From Bacteroidales bacterium UBA6360 (GTDB lineage: Bacteria; Bacteroidota; Bacteroidia; Bacteroidales; UBA932), in contig DJRM01000025.1 in NCBI GenBank assembly GCA_002440085.1, positions 49,041 to 57,010 on the forward strand: DNA of 7,970 bases. The letters are read 5' to 3'. A program made the position numbers and the translations under genes. The notes below the pieces were generated by a model. That model did no database searches. It was not told where the DNA came from and saw only the letters and a program-made list of their open reading frames with translations. Positions 1 to 5,238 of this stretch are shown here, one piece after another (the first letter of the stretch is position 1; each line of letters opens with the position of its first letter).

Positions 1-711
1 GTGTATGTACAGCCGTTGCGCGATGCCGGAATCAAGGTTTATCTCGGGCTTCTCGGACATCACACAATTGCCGGCCTCGGAAACCTGTCGGACAAGGGAG
101 CCAGACTTTTCGCGGAGGAAGTCGCGGAGGCCTGCTACATCTACGGTCTTGACGGAGTGTTCCTCGACGATGAATACACTTCATACCCGGAAACTCCCAA
201 GAACGACAACTACACTGATGCTTCCCTTTATGCCGCAGGCCGTCTCTGCTATGAGCTGAAGAGGGCGATGAAGATGAAGTGCCCGTGGGAGACAGAAGTC
301 TCGTATTGGGTCTATGGGAACTTAAGAACCATTCTTTATCCTGTCGTTGATGATGGCGTCGAGCATCCTGTAAGTTCGTTCATAGACATCGTTCTTCCGG
401 GCTATGGCGGTGTGGGACGCCGCTATGCGGATCTCACGAATGCCAACTGTGGTGTCGCCGCTTACGAGTTGAATAAGGGCAGCGTTCCTCGCGGGGAACT
501 CGGCTCGGCTGTAGCTGACGGATATGGCTACTGCATGTGGTTCTGCTTCCATCCTTCTGACAAGGGAACCATTTCGAACAATCTGAATCGCTCTCTGGGA
601 GGTTTCCGTGACGCGGCGCAGGCATTCTACGGACAGACGGTCCTCGCCCCGAAGAATTACTATGACAAGCTCGGAGAGGGCTCGTTCGACCCTAATCCGC
701 ACGCCTTTTAG
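1..711 (+). CDS. GH18 endo-beta-N-acetylglucosaminidase-like protein, C-terminal part (5'-truncated by window edge)
   Basis: The frame is open at the left edge and ends in TAG at 709-711, so 236 residues of the C-terminal part are visible. The GTG at position 1 is probably an internal Val codon. The segment DGVFLDDEY (residues 51-59) matches the GH18 active-site strand of EndoH-type enzymes (EndoH: DGVDFDDEY). E58 would be the acid catalyst and D56 the residue that positions the substrate N-acetyl group; the usual middle Asp of DxxDxDxE is Phe54. The preceding KVYLGLLGHH (12-21) fits the barrel strand before it, and YGYCMWFCFH (175-184) fits a late barrel strand. Such enzymes cut the chitobiose core of N-glycans at the cell surface or in the periplasm, and in Bacteroidetes they often sit at the end of SusC/SusD loci. 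The N-terminus, with any lipoprotein signal, is outside the window. A chitinase-like or inactive GH18 homologue is the alternative. Confidence 0.8.
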   Translation: MYVQPLRDAGIKVYLGLLGHHTIAGLGNLSDKGARLFAEEVAEACYIYGLDGVFLDDEYTSYPETPKNDNYTDASLYAAGRLCYELKRAMKMKCPWETEVSYWVYGNLRTILYPVVDDGVEHPVSSFIDIVLPGYGGVGRRYADLTNANCGVAAYELNKGSVPRGELGSAVADGYGYCMWFCFHPSDKGTISNNLNRSLGGFRDAAQAFYGQTVLAPKNYYDKLGEGSFDPNPHAF

Positions 712-733
712 GATTCGGTGATTACAACATTTT

Positions 734-777
734 CCCGGTGCCGCTCCCCATTGAGGACTGCAGCGCCGGGATTTTTT
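734..777 (+). terminator. Rho-independent terminator of the GH18 gene
   Basis: Arms CCCGGTGCCGC (734-744) and GCAGCGCCGGG (760-770) pair over 11 positions with one G-U pair and one C/A mismatch, around a 15-nt loop. A run of six T follows at 772-777. It begins 22 nt after the TAG of the GH18 gene and so marks the 3' end of that transcript. The terminator also separates that unit from the ATPase remnant just downstream. Confidence 0.8.
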
Positions 778-788
778 GTTCCGCGTCC

Positions 789-998
789 GGTGCATTTACA
801 TTGAGGAAAATTTGCGCTAGATTGTATTCAGGCATCAAGGAGGAAAGCAGTCTTCGGAACAGAATCTCTGATTTTGAAAGGGAAACCGGGCTGAATGCAG
901 CCATCCACCTCACTCTCATCACGACTTTCGGTCTCAAGGAGAACATCCATTCTTCCGACGTGGTTAACATAGTGCTTCTTGATGACCTGTTCAGGTAG
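789..998 (+). pseudogene. C-terminal remnant of an AAA+ ATPase (ATP-binding protein with nuclease-like C-terminus)
   Basis: A plus-strand frame without a credible start ends at TAG 996-998. Its last 40 or so residues read like the end of Bacteroidales ATP-binding proteins that begin with a GRRRVGKT-type P-loop. The supporting pieces are RNRISDFERETG, then IHLTLITTFGLKEN, then a terminal VLLDDLFR; this pattern of a strand ending in T-T-x-G-L followed by LDDLF is typical of their C-terminal nuclease-like domain. No P-loop or earlier domain is present. Upstream the frame runs into the GH18 terminator, so most of the gene is lost. The remnant points towards the convergent rhuM-family gene, whose stop lies 20 bp further on. 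The left boundary is approximate; resemblance becomes clear only from about 840. A chance ORF is the alternative, but the match at the terminal motif argues against it. The family call is from memory, without an alignment. Confidence 0.55.
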
Positions 999-1018
999 CA
1001 TTCTTACTAACAAAGTTA

Positions 1019-2047
1019 TTACATCGTCGATGACTCGGACTCCAACTTTTTCAAGTCCGCCTCCAATTCACGCAGGCTCTCCATTTTTTCAATCCGCTTC
1101 TGTTCGGTTCTGTATTCGTCATACACGGCCTTGGCTTTCTTTTCCGCAAGGGCTCTGCTGATGCGTCCTTTCCCTTCAAGGAGTTCCCTTCTGTTCATCT
1201 TGAGAATCAGGTCGAGCGCTTCCATCCAGTCCTTTTGGTACATCTTGTGATGAGCATTGGCCTGTGATTCGGCAAAGGCAAGATACTGTTCCACAATCAG
1301 TTTCAATGCTCCAATCTCTTCCTGACTGAGATAGTTCTTCCCTATTGATATGTCGGAAGACTTCACGATGCCCTTGATTTCCGTTGAAGTCAGACCCATC
1401 TGAGGCAGGCTTGCATTCGCCCTGTAGTATATCAGTTCCGCAGCGGTCTGCTTGCTTACTGCCCAAAGAAGCTTGTTCTGGACCTCCTGAAAAAACGCTA
1501 CGGTTTTCTCGTCCTTGGGGTCATAGTCCTCACTGAGTTTATATATGTCCTTAATCTGCTGATAGAAAACCTTTTCGGACAGGCGTATCTCCCGAATGCG
1601 GTCAATGAGCTCACGGAAATGACTGATGTTTTCATTCCGCTTCATCCTTTCGTCATCCAACGCGAAGCCCTTTATCATATAGGATTTCAGAACACTGCTC
1701 GCCCATATCCTGAATGCCGTTGCGCGCTTCGAGTTCACGCGGTAGCCCACGGCGATTATTGCGTCGAGGTTGTAGAACTTGACTTTGTAATTTTTTCCAT
1801 CGCTTGCAGTATGTAAAAATTCTTTACATACTGAATTTGCAGTCAACTCTCCATCATTGAATATGTTTCTCAGATGGATTGTTATTGATTGCGTTGTCAC
1901 CCCGAACAATTCAGCCAGCTCCTTCTGATTGAGCCATATCGTCTCATTGACGGCATCGACTTGAACGCGGACCTGTCCATCTTCCCCATTGAAGATTACA
2001 ATCTCACCCAAATTTTCCAATGCTCTGTCGTCTCTTTCCATCGCCAT
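1019..2047 (-). CDS. RhuM-family protein (virulence RhuM domain)
   Basis: This is a 342-residue protein, the usual full length for the RhuM family (named after a gene of Salmonella SPI-3). An N-terminal helix-turn-helix-like segment, LNQKELAELFGVTTQSI (39-55), is followed by the family hallmarks FYNLDAIIAVGYRVNSKRAT (91-110), FRIWA (112-116) and TAAELIYYRANAS...MGLT (201-220). The last 50 residues are charged (Lys, Glu, Arg) and probably helical or coiled-coil. No signal peptide or membrane segment is seen. The biochemical role of RhuM proteins is not established; they are common on islands and near restriction or toxin-antitoxin genes. Start: ATG 2045-2047 lies just below a good promoter, but no Shine-Dalgarno is seen; Met3 at 2039-2041 is the alternative. 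The AAA ATPase gene ends 70 bp upstream on the same strand. A perfect 11-bp inverted repeat lies inside the gene at 1807-1833. Confidence 0.9.
   Translation of the reverse strand: MAMERDDRALENLGEIVIFNGEDGQVRVQVDAVNETIWLNQKELAELFGVTTQSITIHLRNIFNDGELTANSVCKEFLHTASDGKNYKVKFYNLDAIIAVGYRVNSKRATAFRIWASSVLKSYMIKGFALDDERMKRNENISHFRELIDRIREIRLSEKVFYQQIKDIYKLSEDYDPKDEKTVAFFQEVQNKLLWAVSKQTAAELIYYRANASLPQMGLTSTEIKGIVKSSDISIGKNYLSQEEIGALKLIVEQYLAFAESQANAHHKMYQKDWMEALDLILKMNRRELLEGKGRISRALAEKKAKAVYDEYRTEQKRIEKMESLRELEADLKKLESESSTM
1807..1833. repeat. Perfect 11-bp inverted repeat inside the RhuM gene
   Basis: Arms CAGTATGTAAA (1807-1817) and TTTACATACTG (1823-1833) are exact reverse complements around a 5-nt centre, AATTC. 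On the coding (minus) strand the element covers the codons for SVCKEFLHT (residues 72-80), about 205-240 nt into the gene. It could fold as an mRNA hairpin or serve as a two-fold-symmetric protein binding site. There is no T-run, so it is not a terminator. Function is unknown. Confidence 0.7.
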
Positions 2048-2061
2048 AGTTTTTAAGCGCC

Positions 2062-2091
2062 CAAATATAATGGAAATAGTTCAAGGAGCAA
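2062..2091 (-). promoter_or_regulatory. Bacteroidetes-type promoter of the RhuM gene
   Basis: On the minus strand, a TTG -33 element (2089-2091) is followed after 19 bp by TATATTTG (2062-2069), an exact match to the TAnnTTTG -7 consensus. The -7 box ends only 14 nt before the ATG at 2047, so the leader should be roughly 5-12 nt, leaving little room for a ribosome binding site. The promoter lies wholly in the 70-bp gap after the ATPase gene, so rhuM can be transcribed independently of it. Confidence 0.72.
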
Positions 2092-2117
2092 CCTTTTCGC
2101 AGGAATTATTCAGTCTC

Positions 2118-3302
2118 TCATTGCAGATCGGATCTCGGTTCGCGAAGGGTGCGAAGCGGGTCTCCGGTTCCTATCTGCATTGAAATCCAGAGGGCGAAGA
2201 ACCTGTCTGTCAGTGAATAGACTTTTGACCTTTCCGTAATGAGGTCCTTGTCCAGAAGTTTCTTCGCCGCCGACTGAACGGAACTTGCGGACGAAAGGCG
2301 GTGCTTCAGAATGAAGGCGGCGGAAGTAATCGCCGAAGCCTCCCCGTCAAGCGCTATTGCATAGAGGAGTTCCTTCTGCTTTTCGGGAATGTTGGACAGA
2401 ATCTCGCGGAAAACCATATCGTAAGAGCCTACGAGCGATTGCAACGCTTCGCATATCGTGTCTGTTGAGCAGACCCCTCCTTTCGGAGTGTCCGCAAACG
2501 ATTCGTTGAAAGTCTTCTGAACATAGAACGTGTGTCCTCTGAAGAAATCATAGACTGCAGAGGCTTCTTTTTCGGTGATATTCTTTCCGAATTTGCGGAA
2601 ATTCCCGACGATGAACGGAACATATATATCCCGCGCTATCTCATTGAGTTCAAGTATGTCCGCGCTGCGGTAGAACGGACGGTTCGACGAAAGGAACATC
2701 TCCTGCATCATGTGGCGCCCGCTGCCGGCGTATATGAAATTGCAGTTTCCTGATTTCTGGATATGCCCGCGCAGAAGAGCCTCGATGTTCTTTTCCGGGT
2801 ACTTCGCAATCTGCTGAAATTCGTCGATGGCCACGATGCAGGGCTTGTCGGCCTTGTTCAGATAGTCAAAGATTTCCTCAAGCATAAATTCCGGCCTTTC
2901 AATGTCCCCCAGTTCTATGCTGAAGGTCGGAAGACCGGTCGAAATGTCGAATCCGAATCTGCCGCTTATCGATTTGAGGGTCTGAAGAAACATCTTCGCC
3001 ATTTTCCTGCTGAGCGGCTGCAATGTCTCGTAAATTTCCTTTCCGAGGATGTATGTAAATTCCCGTAGGCTTGAAGTGTGAAGAATATCGACGAAGAATG
3101 TGTAGTAATCGTCCCGAATCTCCGGACGTTCATAGCAATAGCGTATCAGCCCAGTCTTTCCCATTCTTCTCGGGGATATGAGAACGAGATTGTTCCCGTT
3201 CGTCACTGACTTGACAAGACGCTCCGACTCGACGACCCTGTCACAGAAATACTTCGCGTCAATCTTTCCCGTAACAACAAACGGGTTTCTTTCCTTAGCC
3301 AT
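2118..3302 (-). CDS. AAA+/STAND-like ATPase with C-terminal winged-helix (archaeal-type ATPase_2 family)
   Basis: A 394-residue soluble protein of the ATP-binding protein group common in Bacteroidales. The N-terminal NPFVVTGKIDAKYFCDRVVE (6-25) is the family lead-in. The P-loop is SPRRMGKTG (43-51), and Walker B is CIVAIDEFQQI (155-165) with D160 and E161. YAGSGRHMM (191-199) follows as a sensor-1-like strand. A winged-helix segment spans about 305-375 (EKQKELLYAIALDGE, then SVQSAAKKLLDKDLI and VYSLTDRFFALWI). The family is predicted to bind and hydrolyse ATP; physiological partners are unknown. Start: ATG 3300-3302 has an AAAGG sequence 4-8 nt upstream and lies below a good promoter. The gene precedes the RhuM-family gene on the same strand with a 70-bp gap. 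The remnant at 789-998 appears to come from a related but different ATPase group. Nothing suggests this copy is broken. Confidence 0.88.
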   Translation of the reverse strand: MAKERNPFVVTGKIDAKYFCDRVVESERLVKSVTNGNNLVLISPRRMGKTGLIRYCYERPEIRDDYYTFFVDILHTSSLREFTYILGKEIYETLQPLSRKMAKMFLQTLKSISGRFGFDISTGLPTFSIELGDIERPEFMLEEIFDYLNKADKPCIVAIDEFQQIAKYPEKNIEALLRGHIQKSGNCNFIYAGSGRHMMQEMFLSSNRPFYRSADILELNEIARDIYVPFIVGNFRKFGKNITEKEASAVYDFFRGHTFYVQKTFNESFADTPKGGVCSTDTICEALQSLVGSYDMVFREILSNIPEKQKELLYAIALDGEASAITSAAFILKHRLSSASSVQSAAKKLLDKDLITERSKVYSLTDRFFALWISMQIGTGDPLRTLREPRSDLQ

Positions 3303-3322
3303 AGCCTTTCATGATTTTATTG

Positions 3323-3353
3323 CAAATATAATTATTCGATTCGCATAATGCAA
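3323..3353 (-). promoter_or_regulatory. Bacteroidetes-type promoter of the ATPase gene
   Basis: On the minus strand, TTG (3351-3353) and TATATTTG (3323-3330) are separated by 20 bp, matching the -33/-7 consensus TTG-N19-21-TAnnTTTG. The -7 octamer is identical to that of the rhuM promoter. The ATG follows 20 nt after the box, leaving a short leader that contains AAAGG before the start codon. Confidence 0.75.
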
Positions 3354-3360
3354 ATCGAAT
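3334..3360. promoter_or_regulatory. Palindromic operator candidate within the ATPase promoter
   Basis: Arms ATTCGATTCGCAT (3334-3346) and ATGCAAATCGAAT (3348-3360) form a 13-bp inverted repeat around a single base, with one mismatch (12 of 13). The palindrome covers most of the spacer between the -7 and -33 boxes and the whole -33 TTG, so a dimeric regulator bound here would block RNA polymerase. The position and symmetry suggest an operator. The regulator is unknown; the helix-turn-helix-like RhuM protein or the winged-helix ATPase itself are candidates only by proximity. Confidence 0.6.
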
Positions 3361-3372
3361 AAACTAAATTTC

Positions 3373-3387
3373 TGGAAAAACGGACAA
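3373..3387. repeat. 15-bp direct repeat, copy 1
   Basis: TGGAAAAACGGACAA, repeated exactly at 3406-3420 (33-bp period, about three helical turns). It lies 20 bp upstream of the ATPase -33 box and 51 bp beyond the sigma-factor stop codon. Confidence 0.75.
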
Positions 3388-3405
3388 AAACCTGAATAAT
3401 AATGT

Positions 3406-3420
3406 TGGAAAAACGGACAA
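3406..3420. repeat. 15-bp direct repeat, copy 2
   Basis: An exact second copy of TGGAAAAACGGACAA, 18 bp after the end of copy 1. The intervening sequence is AT-rich. The same-face spacing fits a pair of protein binding sites upstream of the ATPase promoter. Whether they serve that gene or the 3' end of the sigma-factor transcript is unknown. Confidence 0.75.
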
Positions 3421-3438
3421 GACGCTTGCAAGGGGCGG

Positions 3439-4011
3439 TCAGGAAAAGAAGACGAAAACTATCAGCAGGTCGCCGAAGACTGAGCGGAAGACTGCAAGGG
3501 CATGCTGAATTTCGGTGGTCACCTGCCTGGTGGTGAGCTGATATTCCAGGGCTATCTCCTTGTAGGTCAGCCCGTCCATACGGCTTGCAACAAAAATGTC
3601 GAAGCTTTTTTGCGGAAGTTTCCGGCGGCACTCGGCGATTCTCTCGTTCAGGTCGGAAAGGAAAGCCATTCCGTTCGAGTCACGTTCCGCCAGAATCCCC
3701 AGCATCGCGTCCCTGAGCGCCGTGTCCCTGATTTCCCGGTGCGCGGACGAAAGCATCGATTCCCGCTTGATGTAGTCATAGCTCTTGCTCATCATCACCC
3801 GGTGAAAATATCCCCTCACGTTGCTTCCCTCCACGAAAATATCCTTCTTTTCGAGAATTTTCACGATGCTTTCGGAATATATGTCTTCCGCGACCGCCCT
3901 CTCCCTGACAAAAGACATGGAATGGGCGATGAACCTGCCCCTGTCCTTGTGGATGGAGGCGAGCTCTCCCATGAAATATGTCATGTCTTCGCTTTTCATA
4001 GCAGGATACAT
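3439..4011 (-). CDS. ECF RNA polymerase sigma-70 factor (Bacteroidetes FecI-like)
   Basis: The 190-residue length is normal for Bacteroidetes ECF sigma factors. Region 2 spans about 20-87 and includes AEDIYSESIVKILEK (41-55) and YDYIKRE (78-84). Region 4 spans about 125-177, with LPQKSFDIFVASRMDGLTYK (132-151) leading into a helix-turn-helix (KEIALEYQLTTRQVTTEI, 151-168). The hydrophobic tail DLLIVFVFFS is common in this group. It would direct RNA polymerase to its target locus once released by the FecR protein encoded divergently, 164 bp away. Start: ATG 4009-4011 has GGAAAG 5-10 nt upstream; the in-frame ATG at 3997-3999 has no such site. No convincing housekeeping promoter is seen upstream in an A/T-rich stretch, which leaves room for ECF-dependent autoregulation. 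Confidence 0.93.
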   Translation of the reverse strand: MYPAMKSEDMTYFMGELASIHKDRGRFIAHSMSFVRERAVAEDIYSESIVKILEKKDIFVEGSNVRGYFHRVMMSKSYDYIKRESMLSSAHREIRDTALRDAMLGILAERDSNGMAFLSDLNERIAECRRKLPQKSFDIFVASRMDGLTYKEIALEYQLTTRQVTTEIQHALAVFRSVFGDLLIVFVFFS

Positions 4012-4175
4012 ACAAGCTTTCCGACCCCAAAAATCAAGAATTTTACGGAAAAACGCAAAAAAAGTTAAAAAAATATGTCAACATCCGTTTTTCAATCCTT
4101 TATATATGTGAACGGCCTCCGGAAAACATACGCGGGGCTCACGACAGAGAGACATGAGGTTTCATAGAAAACGAG
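4012..4175. promoter_or_regulatory. Divergent control region between sigma factor and anti-sigma factor
   Basis: A 164-bp intergenic region from which both genes are read outward. It is very A/T-rich at 4030-4105. It contains GGAAAAACG (4047-4055) and its near reverse complement CCGTTTTTC (4085-4093), giving an 8-bp inverted pair (GAAAAACG/CGTTTTTC) with a 30-bp spacer. The same GGAAAAACG core occurs in the direct repeats at 3373 and 3406. No good TTG-N19-21-TAnnTTTG promoter is found on either strand, so transcription may rely on a non-housekeeping sigma factor. The FecR start has only the purine-rich GAAAACGAG before it. Confidence 0.45.
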
Positions 4176-5129
4176 ATGAAAGAAATTGACGACAAAATGC
4201 TGTTCCGCTACTTCAGCTCCGCCACGACGGCCGAAGAGGAACACGCGATAAATGACTGGCTGCTCCTTGACAAGGCGAACGAGGAGAGGCTTCGCGAAAG
4301 CTACAGGCTTTGGGAGGCTCTGCTCTTCAGCGGCGAGGACAGCGAAAGGCGCGGGCTCAGGCGTCGGAGGCGGAGAACCGTCATTCGCAGAATCGGGCTC
4401 GCGCTTCTCAATGCGGCGGCCCTTGCCGCATTCTTTGTCGTGGCCGGGCACGTCATGACAGAGCGTGAGGAAGACAGGCTCGCATCCACAATGAACAGGA
4501 TAGAAATCCCGGCCGGGGGAAAGATGGACTTCACCCTTTCCGACGGCACCAAGGTGTGCCTCAATGCCGGAGCCGTACTCAGCTACCCGATGCAGTTCTC
4601 CCGCAGTTCCCGCGAAGTGTCGGTTTCCGGAGAGGCGTGGTTCGACGTCGCCCACAATGAGGACAAACCTTTTGTAGTCAAGACATTCCTTTCGGAAATA
4701 GAGGTGCTCGGAACGAAGTTCAACGTCAATGCGGACGAGGAAAGCCGGGAATTTTCGGTGGCTCTTCTCGAAGGCAGCATCAGGCTCCGCAGCGATGCCG
4801 GGGAGAGGCTTATGACGCCGGGTGAAAAGGTGCGAATCACCGGAAGGACGCTTGTCTGCGAGGCCTGCGACATGACACGTGAGACTCGCTGGATGGACGG
4901 GGTCATCGGCATCGGGGGCATGACGTTCCCGGAAATAATGAGAGAGATGGAGCGGGCGTTCGGCGTGAGAATCGTCATAGAACGCGAGGATATGCCGGAG
5001 ATTGGCTTCTCGGATGCGGAAATTCACCGCAGCGAAGGGGTTGAGTCCGCGCTCAAGTCCCTCCAGTACGCCGGAGTCAGGTTCAACTACACCCACGACT
5101 TCGCAACCGAGACCATATACATAAGATAA
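4176..5129 (+). CDS. FecR-family anti-sigma factor
   Basis: A 317-residue single-pass inner-membrane protein of usual length. Residues 1-57 form the cytoplasmic anti-sigma part. An arginine-rich stretch (10 Arg in residues 58-72) precedes the membrane helix at about 73-93 (IGLALLNAAALAAFFVVAG), as expected from the positive-inside rule. The periplasmic FecR domain spans about 108-205, with IPAGGK (111-116), LSDGTKVCLNAGAVLSYP (121-138), GEAWFDVAH (152-160) and EVLGTKFNV (176-184). A DUF4974-type C-terminal domain spans about 242-317. It holds the ECF sigma factor until the outer-membrane transporter reports substrate, probably by contact between the DUF4974/STN-like fold and the transporter STN domain. 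It is divergent from the sigma gene and lies 109 bp upstream of the transporter gene. ATG 4176-4178 is the only start that gives the conserved N-terminus. Confidence 0.95.
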   Translation: MKEIDDKMLFRYFSSATTAEEEHAINDWLLLDKANEERLRESYRLWEALLFSGEDSERRGLRRRRRRTVIRRIGLALLNAAALAAFFVVAGHVMTEREEDRLASTMNRIEIPAGGKMDFTLSDGTKVCLNAGAVLSYPMQFSRSSREVSVSGEAWFDVAHNEDKPFVVKTFLSEIEVLGTKFNVNADEESREFSVALLEGSIRLRSDAGERLMTPGEKVRITGRTLVCEACDMTRETRWMDGVIGIGGMTFPEIMREMERAFGVRIVIEREDMPEIGFSDAEIHRSEGVESALKSLQYAGVRFNYTHDFATETIYIR

Positions 5130-5130
5130 C

Positions 5131-5156
5131 TCAAGTTTTGCAAGTGCGGAACTTGA
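5131..5156 (+). promoter_or_regulatory. Intercistronic hairpin just after fecR stop
   Basis: TCAAGTTTTGC (5131-5141) and GCGGAACTTGA (5146-5156) pair over 11 positions (two of them G-U) around the tetraloop AAGT. The hairpin begins two nt after the TAA. There is no T-run behind it, so it is not a standard terminator. It may protect the fecR 3' end or set a difference in expression between fecR and the transporter gene. Confidence 0.5.
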
Positions 5157-5195
5157 ATGCGATAACCGGAAATATACAACACTAACTGATAACCA

Positions 5196-5222
5196 GGGAC
5201 CGTTCCCACTCGGGATGGTTTC
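5196..5222 (+). promoter_or_regulatory. Second hairpin in the transporter leader
   Basis: GGGACCGTTCCC (5196-5207) can pair with GGGATGGTTTC (5212-5222) around ACTC, with one bulged T and a few G-U pairs. It ends 16 nt before the SusC start codon, close enough to affect ribosome access. It is weaker than the hairpin at 5131 and could be chance. Confidence 0.3.
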
Positions 5223-5238
5223 GCAAACCGCATAATTC

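Noticed and set aside
985..996. Palindrome ACCTGTTCAGGT near the end of the ATPase remnant
   Set aside because: Only 5 bp arms, with no T-run on either strand at the right distance; too short to call a terminator for the convergent rhuM gene.
3390..3438. Possible terminator for the sigma gene on the minus strand
   Set aside because: The best stem (GA[C]CGC/GCGTC) is 5 bp with a bulge, and the T-run starts about 9 nt later; not strong enough.
3332..3631. Minus-strand 99-codon frame across the sigma 3' end and the direct repeats
   Set aside because: It is out of frame with the sigma factor, and its apparent internal repeat (VRFS) is only the translated DNA repeat.
4076..4081. TTGACA on the minus strand as a -35 box for the sigma gene
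   Set aside because: No TATAAT-like or TAnnTTTG box at suitable spacing; Bacteroidetes housekeeping sigma does not use this consensus, and the region is A/T homopolymer-rich.
4103..4110. TATATGTG as a -7 box for fecR
   Set aside because: One mismatch to TAnnTTTG, and no TTG element 19-21 bp upstream.
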